From positions 1 to 46,447 of the forward strand of contig NZ_JABCPZ010000064.1 in the NCBI RefSeq assembly GCF_013283785.1: a stretch of DNA of 46,447 bases, given 5' to 3'. The notes under the pieces are model-generated. The model did not search any database. It was not told the origin of the DNA and saw only the letters and a program-made list of their open reading frames with translations. Positions 1 to 7,857 of this stretch are shown here, one piece after another. Origin of the DNA: Nonomuraea antri. Its GTDB lineage: Bacteria > Actinomycetota > Actinomycetes > Streptosporangiales > Streptosporangiaceae. The translations under genes and the position numbers were made by a program. Positions within the stretch are counted from its first letter, which is position 1. Every line of letters starts with the position of its first letter.

Positions 1-69
1 ATGATACGGGCGCCACCGAGATTTACACTTATGCGATCGTCGGCAGCGTCAGATGGGTATAAGAGACAG
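1..69 (+). other. Illumina Nextera P5/i5 adapter (contamination)
   Basis: This stretch matches, in order, the P5 flow-cell sequence, an 8-base index TTATGCGA (the i5 index I know as S522), the read-1 primer part TCGTCGGCAGCGTC (exact) and the transposon mosaic end AGATGTGTATAAGAGACAG with one T-to-G change. The P5 part carries one inserted G, one missing A and one C-to-T change. It is a library artefact at a contig end. Biological sequence starts at 70, and any reading frame that begins at base 1 is chimeric. Confidence 0.97.
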
Positions 70-70
70 G

Positions 71-139
71 TCCAAGGTCAAGCAGCGCGGGGCCGCCTCC
101 TACGCGGGCCACCGTCCATCAGCCAGGCCCCGCGTCTGA
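71..139 (+). CDS. 3' end of an upstream gene (fragment)
   Basis: Right after the adapter, one frame is open with strongly GC-rich third codon positions for most of its 22 codons and stops at TGA 137-139. It would be the C-terminus of a gene cut off by the contig end. No family can be named from so short a piece, and the call rests only on codon use. Confidence 0.25.
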   Translation, partial: SKVKQRGAASYAGHRPSARPRV

Positions 140-183
140 CCTGGCATTGTGGTAGCGCCCCCGCGTTCGGCATGTGCCATCGT

Positions 184-1110
184 GTGTCAGCCGATGCCCG
201 CGTGCGCCGCTGCGTCCGGCCGGGCGATGCTCGACGCCTCACCGGCGTCTCCGATCTGCCCGACCTCGCCGGCCCGCCGTCGCGTGCGCTCATCGCCGCA
301 GCGGTTCCGCGCGGCATGCGCCGGGCCGGCTCGCAGAAGGCGTGGCTGCGCACCCTCAAGGAGGACCCGGAGGTCCTGGAGCTCCGCGCGGGCGGCTACG
401 CCAACCTGCTGCGGGTCGCCAACCTGATCGTCTGGGGCGCGGACTGGAACACCATGTGCTCCCGGCCGACCATCGCGCGGATCGTGGACGCCACCGGCCT
501 GTCCCAGCCGACCGTGAAGCGGTGGGTCCGCTGGCTGCGGCACCGGGGCTGGCTCGGCACGGTCGAGCAGGGGAGCGCCGTCCGCTACCGCAAGGGCACC
601 ATGGCGGGCCTGGCCGACGACGGGCTCGGCAACCGGGCCGCCGTCTGGGTGCTGGCCGTGCCGCGCCGCACGCGCGCCGAACGCCTCCACCACCGTAACG
701 ATCAAGAACGTCGGCCGGTTGACCTGCCTGGACGCACAAGTGACCCCCCTTCTGTGTCTCTCCCTGAGAGACACAGAAGTGATCCCACGAACGCGCGCGA
801 GACCTCTCGCCGCCTCCGTGATCATTCCAGCATCTCGCCGACGTGGAAGCTGCACCAGACGGCACGGACAAAACGCGACAAGATCGCGCTGTGTGAGCGG
901 CTGCGCGCGGAGGTGCCGGTGCTGCGGCGCGTCACGGCCTGGCACCTCCGCTGGCTGCTGGGCGTCTTCATCGACGACGGATGGACGGCGGCCGACGTGG
1001 TGCATGCGCTGGACGTGCGGGCGGACGACTCGCGGTGGACGTACACGTGGTCGAGTTCGGCGGAGATCCGGCATGTGCCGGGCTGGCTGCGGCATCGGCT
1101 GTCGGCGTGA
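184..1110 (+). CDS. Helix-turn-helix, Rep-like mobile-element protein
   Basis: About 308 residues if translation starts at GTG 184. ATG 316 is an alternative, and no convincing ribosome site favours either. The centre holds a winged-helix/HTH region (GLSQPTVKRWVRWLRHRGWL) preceded by a conserved-looking block (LRAGGYANLLRVANLIVW). The C-terminus has a second compact helical domain ending in a WLRHRL motif. I know such proteins as replication- or regulation-associated HTH proteins of actinomycete integrative elements and plasmids; that role is inference. A 14-bp-arm inverted repeat lies inside the gene. Small hypothetical genes follow at once on the same strand, suggesting one operon. Confidence 0.6.
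   Translation: MSADARVRRCVRPGDARRLTGVSDLPDLAGPPSRALIAAAVPRGMRRAGSQKAWLRTLKEDPEVLELRAGGYANLLRVANLIVWGADWNTMCSRPTIARIVDATGLSQPTVKRWVRWLRHRGWLGTVEQGSAVRYRKGTMAGLADDGLGNRAAVWVLAVPRRTRAERLHHRNDQERRPVDLPGRTSDPPSVSLPERHRSDPTNARETSRRLRDHSSISPTWKLHQTARTKRDKIALCERLRAEVPVLRRVTAWHLRWLLGVFIDDGWTAADVVHALDVRADDSRWTYTWSSSAEIRHVPGWLRHRLSA
749..779. repeat. Perfect 14-bp inverted repeat inside the Rep-like gene
   Basis: Arms at 749-762 and 766-779 (CTTCTGTGTCTCTC and its exact complement) are separated by 3 bases. A short direct repeat flanks the palindrome: AAGTGACCCC on the left and AAGTGATCCC starting in the right arm. It sits between the HTH domain and the C-terminal domain. It could be a protein-binding site or replication-origin-like element, or an mRNA hairpin. 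Confidence 0.85.
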
Positions 1111-1131
1111 CTGGACAGCTCGGAGCGGCCA

Positions 1132-1431
1132 GTGGCGTCGCGGTCGGAGCGGCGTACGGAGCAGGAGGCCCGGCGTACGGAGTGGGCGCGGATGCGTGGG
1201 GCGGCCGGGTGGCTGGACTTGCCCCACCAGGCCGGGGCCGCCGAGCCGACCGAGCGGGCGGTGCCCGCGGCGCCGCCGCTCGCGAACGTGGCGCTCACGC
1301 CGCCCGCCCCGCCGGCGGCCGGGCCGTCCGGGGAGTACCGGCGGGTACGTGCGGAGATGGAGCGCCGCCGCCGGGAACAGGAAGCGGAGACCGAGACGCT
1401 GATCGCCGCATGGGGGAGGAGGGTGTCGTGA
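1132..1431 (+). CDS. Hypothetical protein, charged helical C-terminus
   Basis: Ninety-nine residues starting at GTG 1132 after a CGGAG-like ribosome site. The N-terminal third is Arg/Glu-rich, the middle is Pro/Ala-rich, and the C-terminus is a long charged helix (RRVRAEMERRRREQEAE). Its TGA overlaps the next ATG at 1431, so the two are probably translationally coupled. No family recognised. It may act with the upstream Rep-like protein, by position only. Confidence 0.5.
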   Translation: MASRSERRTEQEARRTEWARMRGAAGWLDLPHQAGAAEPTERAVPAAPPLANVALTPPAPPAAGPSGEYRRVRAEMERRRREQEAETETLIAAWGRRVS

Positions 1432-1748
1432 TGGCGGACGCGAAGGCGTGGGCGGACCTGGCCCGTGCATGGCTGGCGGCGAGCTCGCCGGAGACGGCGC
1501 GGGCGATGCGGGAGCAGGAGCTGGAGGCCGCTCGGCGTCGTCGCGACCGGCGGCCGGTGGAGCCCCGGCGAGGCGCGGGCGCCGATCGGGCGGCGGAGGA
1601 GGCGCTGGCCCGGGTGCGGTGGGCGACGGAGCCCGAGGCGGCCGGCCCGTCCGAGGAGGAGATCGAGGCGGCGCGTGCGGTGCTGGCTCGGGAGGTGGTG
1701 TTGGCGCGGGCAAGGGCTCGTGCGCATGCCGAGCGGGAGGGGCGGTGA
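1431..1748 (+). CDS. Hypothetical helical protein
   Basis: A 105-residue protein rich in Ala, Arg and Glu, predicted to be almost entirely helical (for example ARAMREQELEAARRRRDRR and EEEIEAARAVLAREVV). The start overlaps the previous stop and the end overlaps the next GTG at 1745, fitting a tightly coupled operon. No enzymatic motif or membrane segment is visible. Confidence 0.5.
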   Translation: MADAKAWADLARAWLAASSPETARAMREQELEAARRRRDRRPVEPRRGAGADRAAEEALARVRWATEPEAAGPSEEEIEAARAVLAREVVLARARARAHAEREGR

Positions 1749-2152
1749 CCGTGTCGCGCGACAAGATCGATCTACGTTGTAAGGGCCGGGTGCCGCGCGG
1801 TGGCCGCGACTACCACAACGACCCAGCCGCCATCGCTGCGTGCAACGCTCTACTGGCAGCCAACACCGCCCACCAGGCGAGCATCGCCATCCCCGCCGAC
1901 CAGATCAACACCCTCACCCCCGGCGACCTGCCCCACGCCGCCGAACGGCGCGGAGCCAGCGAAGACCACCAGCGCGACGCTGTCATCTGGGGCATCACCG
2001 CCGCACAGGTCGCCGCCGGATGCGGCACCTTCGACGACCTCCACTCCGAGATCGCCGCCGAGTTCCGCGCGAACACCCTCGACCCCGACACCTCGAGATC
2101 GACATGGCAGTCGTGGTCGCCACCGCAGGCTTCAACCCCACCTTTCCCCTGA
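1745..2152 (+). CDS. Hypothetical protein of the element operon
   Basis: GTG 1745 overlaps the previous stop as GTGA; GTG 1751 is an alternative start. The 135-residue product has a normal-looking body (for example PADQINTLTPGDLPHAAE, then AAQVAAGCGTFDDLHSEI). The last ~15 residues are Ser/Pro-rich and overlap the next gene by 49 bases. The odd tail may mean an indel near 2095 has altered the true C-terminus. Family not recognised. Confidence 0.5.
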   Translation: MTVSRDKIDLRCKGRVPRGGRDYHNDPAAIAACNALLAANTAHQASIAIPADQINTLTPGDLPHAAERRGASEDHQRDAVIWGITAAQVAAGCGTFDDLHSEIAAEFRANTLDPDTSRSTWQSWSPPQASTPPFP

Positions 2153-2322
2153 CCCCCGCACGCATCGGCGAACTGGCCGAGCACGCCGGGGACACTCCCG
2201 CTGAACAGATCGTGAAGGTCGCCGACGCCCTCACACTCGAAATGCCGCTCATCCACCACCCGCTCATCCCTACCGACGCCGTCCGCGCCGAAGCCCTGCG
2301 CCTGCTGACCGCCGCCACCTGA
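2104..2322 (+). CDS. Small hypothetical protein
   Basis: Seventy-two residues from ATG 2104, a compact alpha/beta-looking protein (TPARIGELAEHAGDTPAEQI). It starts inside the end of the previous gene in another frame. It could be a separate gene or the shifted C-terminal half of the previous one. It is followed closely by the next gene, which has an AGGAG ribosome site. Confidence 0.45.
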   Translation: MAVVVATAGFNPTFPLTPARIGELAEHAGDTPAEQIVKVADALTLEMPLIHHPLIPTDAVRAEALRLLTAAT

Positions 2323-2331
2323 CAGGAGCAG

Positions 2332-3023
2332 GTGAACCACACCACGTTCGCCATCGAGCAGACGCTGCTGTCCGGTGCCCTCTACGAGCAGGCCACCGCC
2401 GAGCCGAACACCGCCCTCCCCGTCAGCGTCCGCCTCGGCAAGCACATCAGCGCGGTCGCCGACAAGAAGGTCCGCACCTACCCCGGCCACGAGGTGACCA
2501 CGGTGGACCCGGACGGAGTCCCCGTCTCCGAGATCGTCGTCGACGCGTTCGAGGAGGTCATCGACCGGGCCGGGGCCTGGCTCACCGCCAACCCCGGCCT
2601 CGAAGGGCTCAACCTGACCACCGCCACCGCTGCCGACGTCTTCGACAACCTGCCCCCGCCGTCGCGGCCGGGCTGATTCAGCACCTGACCGCGATCCCCG
2701 CCGACGAGATCGGCTCCATCGCCCCCTCGCAGGTTCTCGCCGACGCGCGGGCCGCCGGCGCCCGCCCTGAGCACGTGCTCGACGCGGCAGCGGTCGCCAT
2801 CGCCTCCGTCATGGCGGCGGTCACCACCATCGACTTCTTCGACCTGCTGCCCCAGGTTGCCGCCGACGTGACCGAGTTGGCGCGCGGCTGGCTCGACGAG
2901 AACCTCAACATTCCCGCCGACCGAGACGGATTCGCCTACGACCAGGTGCAAGCTGCCGACGTCGGGGCAATGCTCGACCACGTCACGCAGCTTGCCCGCC
3001 AGTACGGCTGCTACGCCGACTGA
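2332..3023 (+). pseudogene. Hypothetical protein, split by a 1-base deletion
   Basis: GTG 2332 follows AGGAG. The first frame runs to a TGA at 2674, but typical coding sequence continues in the -1 frame from about 2650 to TGA 3021-3023 (QVLADARAAGARPEHVL onward). Adding one C in the CCCCC run near 2652 restores a single ~230-residue protein. The sequence shows repeated weak similarity between its halves (AGAWLTANPGL versus ELARGWLDENLN), hinting at an internal duplication. Function unknown. The indel may be real or a homopolymer error. Confidence 0.55.
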
Positions 3024-3057
3024 CGCTTTCGTTGGCGAAATCGCCAACGAAAGCGTC
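3022..3057. promoter_or_regulatory. 36-bp perfect palindrome, terminator or operator
   Basis: Arms of 17 bases (GACGCTTTCGTTGGCGA and its complement) are separated by AA and begin on the stop codon of the preceding gene. It could terminate transcription. However, its core CGTTGGCG...CGCCAACG is the same word found in palindromes at 11069, 17361 and 22800, so a protein-binding site is at least as likely. Confidence 0.8.
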
Positions 3058-3239
3058 CCGCTCGGAAAAGCGTTAAGCCGGACCCACGCCACATGGGTCC
3101 GGCTCAGTGACCAGCTAAAACGTTCTTTCCCCACCACCACGTAGGGATTCCACGGCTACGCCCTGGACCTCCTACGATAACGCACCACGCGGCCAGCACC
3201 GCAACCCCCGAACTCGATCACGTGCGATGGGAGACTCCC

Positions 3240-3520
3240 GTGTACGACGACTACGGCACCGACATGGAAGCGATCGAATCCCAGCGCTGGGACGCCGACC
3301 TGGAGCATGCCGCGATGGAACGCGAGGGCGACCGCCTCGCCGCCCTGCGCGCCCGCGGCATCTGCACTCACAGCTCCGGCGTCATGTACCGGGACCGCCC
3401 GTCTACCCGGAGCAGGTCGGCCTCCGGCCGGGGCAGTCGCGCTGCACCGAGGGCACCGGCGGCTGCACGTTCGTCGCCAGCTCCTACGCCGAGTGGTACG
3501 CCGCGCAGGAGGCGCTGTGA
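3240..3520 (+). pseudogene. Actinomycete mobile-element small Cys protein, frameshifted
   Basis: Start GTG 3240 is chosen because GGGAG lies 7-8 bases upstream. The first frame (EAIESQRWDADLEHAAMERE) is continued in another frame from about 3400 (PVYPEQVGLRPGQSRCTEG) to TGA 3518-3520, so one base is missing around 3395. The reconstructed protein has the GICTHSS...LRPGQ.RCTEG.GG.C pattern. I recognise it from small, probably zinc-binding proteins common in actinomycete phages and integrative elements. Function unknown. The next gene starts inside its stop codon. Confidence 0.6.
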
Positions 3521-3774
3521 GCGACAACCTCATGACGCTGCCGGACGTGTCCGGCTTCGCGTTCTCCCTCGACCCGTTCGCCTACCTCCGCACCGAGGAC
3601 GACCAGCCGTTGCGGCTGGCCCACGTGTGGATCTGGCACGTGTGCGAGGACGGCTCCAAGCGGATCGGCCGGAAGGTGTCGGCCAGCGTGCGAGGCGATG
3701 ACGTGAGCGATCTGGCCTTGGCGCGGGCCGCGTACGCCAAGTTCATCAGCAACGACGAGGAGATTCCCCAATGA
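3517..3774 (+). CDS. Hypothetical 85-residue protein
   Basis: GTG 3517 overlaps the previous TGA and follows GGAGG. The protein (FSLDPFAYLRTEDDQPLRLA then HVWIWHVCEDGSKRIGR) looks globular and mixed alpha/beta, without membrane segments. It is intact, unlike both neighbours, and its stop overlaps the next ATG at 3771. Family not recognised. Confidence 0.6.
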   Translation: MSDNLMTLPDVSGFAFSLDPFAYLRTEDDQPLRLAHVWIWHVCEDGSKRIGRKVSASVRGDDVSDLALARAAYAKFISNDEEIPQ

Positions 3775-4316
3775 TGATGTACCTGGCCTGGCCCGCGTCC
3801 AATACGACTCCGTCATCGGTGGTCGGAACATGCAGGCCGACTACATCAGCGTCTGCCGCGGCGCCCGCGCCCCGCGGTGCCATCGCGGACGGCGCGGGAG
3901 ACGACGGCGACGCCGCCGAGTGCGCGCAGGTCGCCGCCCAGGTCGGCGCCGCTATCGCCGGTTCGACCGGCGACCCGGTCGCGGGGCTGGACTCGGCAGA
4001 CACCCACGTGTTCACCCGCAACCACAACGCGCCGTCGCTCCAGGAGGGGTTCACGACCGCGACGATTCTCACCGTCACCATCGGCGGCATCAATCTGGCG
4101 TGGGCCGGTGACTCTCCCGCCTGGGGCGTCAAGGCTGACGGCGAAGTGGTCGGGCTGACCGTGCCGTCCTGCCACCCATGCATGACGCCGTGCAACGTCG
4201 CGGAGAAGCACGAGGAGAACCTGTCCGGGCCGTGGCCGCACCGCCGCACCGCCGATTTCGGCTCGTTCACGCGGATCATCGTCGCCAGCGATGGCCTTAC
4301 CGCCCACCTGCCGTAG
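3771..4316 (+). pseudogene. PP2C-like serine/threonine phosphatase, compensated frameshifts
   Basis: The open frame gives 181 residues with PP2C hallmarks: IADGAGD near residue 38 (metal-binding DG motif), LAWAGDSPAWGV near 110 and VASDGLT near the end. The N-terminal motif of the family is seen only in another frame (DSVIGGRNMQADYISV at about 3805-3850). The gene therefore appears to have lost one base near 3795 and gained one near 3865, scrambling about 25 residues that include a metal-binding region. If real, activity is doubtful. PP2C phosphatases dephosphorylate Ser/Thr phosphoproteins in the cytoplasm; a role in the element's host takeover is inference. Confidence 0.6.
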
Positions 4317-4323
4317 CGGCGGC

Positions 4324-4518
4324 ATGTGGGAGTTCGGGCCATGCCCGCATGGCCGAGGCGTCTACACCACCGGCACCTGCCACCAGCCGCTTCACCACGG
4401 CGGCGATCACGTCTTCGAGTACCCGCGTCCGCGCCCGGTGTACCGCAGTCGTGCGGAGGCGGCCGAGGTGGAGGGCCGCCTGTTCGGCACGCACCCGTCG
4501 TGGTTCGGCCTGTCCTGA
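4324..4518 (+). CDS. Small Cys/His-rich protein
   Basis: ATG 4324 opens a 64-residue product with CPHG, TCHQPLHHGGDH and a C-terminal FGTHPSWFGL segment, suggesting a small metal-binding protein. It starts 8 bases after the phosphatase-like gene. Typical of accessory genes of actinomycete elements; function unknown. Confidence 0.45.
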   Translation: MWEFGPCPHGRGVYTTGTCHQPLHHGGDHVFEYPRPRPVYRSRAEAAEVEGRLFGTHPSWFGLS

Positions 4519-4556
4519 CCAGTTCATCGACCCCACCACCACGAAGGAGATCAACC

Positions 4557-4730
4557 ATGGCCGACCACAGCGCCATCGAATGGCTCCGCAGCCCTGACGG
4601 GCGACGCGGCGCCACCTGGAACTTCGTGGTCGGCGGAGAGTTCAGCCCGAGCGCGGGCCCGATGCATCCCGACTGGCCGCGCTCCCTTCGCGACCAGTGC
4701 ACCGCGGCGGGCGTGCCGTTCTTCCTGAAG
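4557..4730 (+). pseudogene. DUF5131 (phage Gp37/Gp68) protein, internally deleted
   Basis: A GAAGGAG ribosome site precedes ATG 4557. The first residues MADHSAIEW and the later block GPMHPDWPRSLRDQC are the start and the late part of the DUF5131 family. The long middle, which should carry the Cys cluster (CxxxCxxC-like), is missing, and homology stops after PFFLK at about 4730. The frame stays open to 5018 but then only shadows the opposite-strand gene. An inactive remnant produced by at least two deletions. Confidence 0.6.
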
Positions 4731-4784
4731 CTTCTCTTCGCTATCCCCGTCTGGTTGGGAGGGTACTCGCGTAGGGCTCGGATA

Positions 4785-5083
4785 TCAGCAACGGAAGCGA
4801 GCTTCTTCGCCGTCGACCCGCAGCAGGAAGTCCGTGATGGGAACGCCTCCATCGTTCGGCAGGAGCACAAGACCGATCGCATTAATCGCCTCATCGGCTT
4901 CGAGAGCAGCGTCGGTATCCCCACCAAGCCACGCGTCGCGCGATTCCGTGAAGAGAGGGCGAATCTCTTCCCATACCGGGCCTGGTCAAAGCGGCAGTCG
5001 GACCAGAACATGTCCTGACTCTTGAAGGTGAGCGCCCCTACCAGGCGGTCTGCCTGCCTCAGCTCCCAGCCCTGACCTGTCAC
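4785..5083 (-). pseudogene. Hypothetical protein, reconstructed across a frameshift
   Basis: GTG 5083 is preceded by a strong GGAGGGG. The first frame reads QADRLVGALTFKSQDMFWSD. After about 4985 the coding signal jumps frame and reads PVWEEIRPLFTESRDAWLGG to a TGA at 4787-4785. With one base restored the product is 99 residues. It looks like an acidic cytoplasmic protein; family not recognised. It sits antisense where the DUF5131 gene was truncated, so it probably arrived with the deletion. Confidence 0.55.
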
Positions 5084-5111
5084 GTCGTCCCCTCCGGTTG
5101 CCCCGGGAGGA

Positions 5112-5429
5112 ATGTATCGCGGCCTTTCTGCACGAACAGAGTCGGTGGCATGGTCCACCAACGCCCGCAAGAACGCCGACGACTTCTACTTCGATGTGCC
5201 GCCGCACACGCACCCGCGCGGCGGCCGGTCGTGTTCGAGCTGCCCCGTCTACGCCCTGGCGTGGCGGGAGCGGATGCTGGCCGGACTCCCGGCGCCTCCC
5301 ACGGAGGTGGCCACGGAGCTGCCCGCCCTCTACGCCGGCCGCCGGGTCCTGCCTCGCTTCACCGACACCCCGATCCCGCCGGTTCGACACCGGCCGGGCA
5401 TCCCCATCTACGACAGGAGATCATCATGA
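5112..5429 (+). CDS. Hypothetical protein
   Basis: ATG 5112 lies right behind GGGAGGA, closer than ideal, so an internal start is possible. The 105-residue product contains a CSSCPVYALAWRERML segment and an arginine/proline-rich tail. Its TGA overlaps the next ATG (5426). It is divergent from the gene at 5083 with 28 bases between starts, leaving little room for two separate promoters. Confidence 0.45.
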   Translation: MYRGLSARTESVAWSTNARKNADDFYFDVPPHTHPRGGRSCSSCPVYALAWRERMLAGLPAPPTEVATELPALYAGRRVLPRFTDTPIPPVRHRPGIPIYDRRSS

Positions 5430-5785
5430 CCCAGCTCAACGACACCACCGCGGCGGAGTACACGCCGATCGAGCCCACCGACTTCCTTCACTACCTGGCG
5501 CGCAGCGTCGCCCGCGACCTGGACCACCTGGCCGACGCCACGCACGACGGCGTCCCGAGCTTCATCACGGCGGCGGTCGAGATCGCCGCCCACGGCATGG
5601 ACGCCCTCATCGGCGCACTCATGCAGGCCGAGGGCCTGACGGTGGAGGAGGCGCAGGCCCGCGCCGACGGGCTGATCAGCGAGGAGGAGGTCCGAGACGA
5701 CCTGATCAACAGGCTGATGTACGTGGACGGGCTCACCGAGGCCGAAGCGCTGGTCCGCGCCGCCCAGGAGGGAGCGGACCGATGA
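5426..5785 (+). CDS. Acidic helical hypothetical protein
   Basis: CAGGAGA precedes ATG 5426. The 119-residue protein is acidic and all-helical, with an internal repeat of the type GLTVEEAQARADGL and GLTEAEALVRAAQ. No domain recognised. It overlaps the next gene by ATGA, so the two are probably co-translated. Confidence 0.6.
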   Translation: MTQLNDTTAAEYTPIEPTDFLHYLARSVARDLDHLADATHDGVPSFITAAVEIAAHGMDALIGALMQAEGLTVEEAQARADGLISEEEVRDDLINRLMYVDGLTEAEALVRAAQEGADR

Positions 5786-6180
5786 CGTCCAGGGCCGACC
5801 GGATCGCCGAGTGCAGCGCCATCATGCAATCGGAGGGGATCAGCTCACCGCGGGCGCTTGCCGAGCGGCTGGGCGGCGTGAGCGAGCGGAGCGTTCAGCG
5901 GTACCTGCGGGATCTGGAAGGGCGGTGCCGCAGGACCGACCACTACGAGGAGTGGATGCCGCTGATCCTGGAGCATCTGCGCCGGTACCCGCGATCACGG
6001 TTCACCAGGTGCGAGCCGGCGCGGGTGGTGATGGGCGACCGCTTCGTGACCCTGGGCTCGACGCTTCGGCGCATGGAGCGGGAGGAGTTGGTGACGTGCA
6101 CGGTCGAGCCTCGCAGCGACGGCTTCTTCTCGCCGGAGCAGACGGTTTCTGGTGGCAGCTTCATCCGGACATCGCCCTGA
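5782..6180 (+). CDS. HTH DNA-binding protein (paralogue 1)
   Basis: The 132-residue product has an N-terminal helix-turn-helix (LAERLGGVSERSVQRYLRDL, residues ~28-47) and a C-terminal winged-helix-like half (HYEEWMPLILEHLRRYP). The next gene repeats the same layout, so the pair arose by tandem duplication. Likely transcription regulator of the element; no effector domain is visible. Confidence 0.6.
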   Translation: MTSRADRIAECSAIMQSEGISSPRALAERLGGVSERSVQRYLRDLEGRCRRTDHYEEWMPLILEHLRRYPRSRFTRCEPARVVMGDRFVTLGSTLRRMEREELVTCTVEPRSDGFFSPEQTVSGGSFIRTSP

Positions 6181-6212
6181 CGATCGAACAGGCCCAGGAG
6201 GTGGGGGTAGCG

Positions 6213-6578
6213 ATGCCGGCCTGGGAGCGAACCAAGGAACGACGGGCACGCATCGCCGAACTCGCCTCGTCCCGCCATCCCACCCGCACGATCGCCGTCA
6301 CGGTCGGCATGAACGAGCGGAGCGTCTACCGGCATCTTGTCGCGATCGAGGCGCGCCCACGATCGCACACCACGTACGAGGAGCGGATGCCGCTCGTGCT
6401 CACCCACCTGCGCACCTACCCGGACAAGCTGTTCACGGAGGGCGAGCTGCGCCGCGTGCCCGACCTCCCGGCGACGGCCAAACTCCGACGCGTCCTGGCC
6501 CGGATGGAGCAGGAAGGATGGGTCGAGTCGGTGCCGGGGTTCGTGACGACCGGGACTTCGGCACGCCGCTACCGGTGA
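6213..6578 (+). CDS. HTH DNA-binding protein (paralogue 2)
   Basis: ATG 6213 opens a 121-residue protein with RTIAVTVGMNERSVYRHLVA as HTH and TYEERMPLVLTHLRTYP in the second half, matching the upstream paralogue position by position but with much drift. GGAGGTGGGGG lies upstream. It ends 82 bases before the IS630-type element, so the original downstream context is lost. Confidence 0.6.
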   Translation: MPAWERTKERRARIAELASSRHPTRTIAVTVGMNERSVYRHLVAIEARPRSHTTYEERMPLVLTHLRTYPDKLFTEGELRRVPDLPATAKLRRVLARMEQEGWVESVPGFVTTGTSARRYR

Positions 6579-6657
6579 TCCGATAGCGGCTGCGACCTTC
6601 GGTCCCGAAGTTCTCGCCGGTCTGCACCGCGTGCCGCGCCCGTCCGGCCACCGTGCG

Positions 6658-7753
6658 CTAGTGAGCTGGGTTTGAGATTCGGTCGCAGTAGCGGCAGATG
6701 CGATCGAGGATCTGGTCGGCGGTCTTGGTCCACCTGAACGGCTTGGCGTCCTCGTTCCAGGTCTTGATCCACTCTTCCAGCGCGGTCTTGAGCGCGTCCA
6801 GGGAGCAGAAGTTGCCGCGCCCCAGACAGCGCCGCTCCAACTCGGCGAACCAGCGTTCCACCCTGATTGATCCAGGAGGAGTAGGTCGGGGTGAAGTGCA
6901 GCGTGAAGCGCGGGTGGGCCAGCAGCCAGGCGTGCACCACCGGCGCCTTGTGCGTGGACAGGTTGTCGCAGATGAGATGGACCGCCAGGCCCGGCTCCAC
7001 CTGGCGGTCGATCTCGTCCAGGAAGTCGCGGAAGTCGATGGCGCGGTGGCGGGCCGACAGCTTGCCGATCACCTTGCCGGTGGCGGTGTTGAGCGCCGCG
7101 AACAGATCCACGGTGCAGTGCCGGACGTAGTCGAAGCTGCGCCGCTCGGGCGCCCCGGGCAGCATGGGCAGTACCGGAGCGCTCCGCTGCAACGCCTGGA
7201 TCTGCGGCTTCTCATCGACGGCGAACACCGCGGCGTGAGCGGGCGGGGCCAGATAGAGCCCGACCACATCACGGATCTTGTCGATCAGCAGCGGGTCGGT
7301 GGAGATCTTGAAGTCCTCGGTGCGCCAGGGCTGCAACCCGAATGCCCGCCGGATGTTGCCCACACTGCTCGGCGAGATGCCCACCCGGCGGGCCAGATCC
7401 CGCTTGGACCAGTGCGTGCAATCGGCTGGCACTTCCTCCAGCGTGCGCACCACCACCTCCTCCACCTGGGCGTCGGTGATGGTGCGCGGCACGCCCGGCC
7501 GCGGCTCATCGCTCAGTCCGTCCAGCCGGCGGGCCAGGAACCGGCTGCGCCAGCGGGCCACCGTCTTGCGATCCAGCCGCAGCCGGGCCGCCACCGCCAC
7601 GTTGCCGCCACGGCCGTCGCCCTCGGCACAGGCCAGCACGATCCGCGCCCGCAACGCCAGCCCTTGCGCGGTCGAGCGCCGCCGCGCCCACCCCTCCAGC
7701 GTCCGCCGCTCCCGCTGCGATAACACCAGCGGTTGAAGTCTGCTGTCCGCCAT
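6658..7753 (-). pseudogene. IS630-family transposase, frameshifted
   Basis: From ATG 7753: N-terminal HTH region (LDRKTVARWRSRFLARRL), then the DDE core with VFAVDEKPQIQAL (first Asp), LICDNLSTHK (second Asp) and TYSSWINQ. At about 6870 an extra G shifts the frame; the true continuation VERWFAELERRCLGRG, holding the catalytic Glu, is in another frame and ends at 6658. The stop codon overlaps the TA target. The transposase is inactive unless the indel is a sequencing error. Confidence 0.85.
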
Positions 7754-7855
7754 TTCTCCAGCAGACCTCACCAGCCGGTCAACGTCACCACGACTCAACG
7801 AATCAGGGACGAAAGACACCTCATGTGGTGACCCTCATACTCATAACCGGCTCAC
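6661..7855 (-). mobile_element. IS630-family insertion sequence
   Basis: About 1.2 kb bounded by inverted ends beginning GTGAGCyGG (left GTGAGCTGGGTTTGAG; right complement GTGAGCCGGTTATGAG) and flanked by TA at 6659-6660 and 7856-7857, the TA target duplication expected of the family. One leftward transposase fills it. Confidence 0.85.
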
Positions 7856-7857
7856 TA

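Noticed and set aside
1..1110. A 369-residue protein starting at base 1
   Set aside because: Its first 23 codons are adapter sequence; the biological gene is taken to start at 184 or later.
187..1764. A 525-residue minus-strand open frame
   Set aside because: Extreme Pro/Arg composition and antisense to several genes with better codon bias; a GC-rich shadow frame.
3746..5170. A 474-residue minus-strand open frame
   Set aside because: Only the piece at 4785-5083 carries coding signal, and even there the true frame switches; the rest shadows the phosphatase-like gene.
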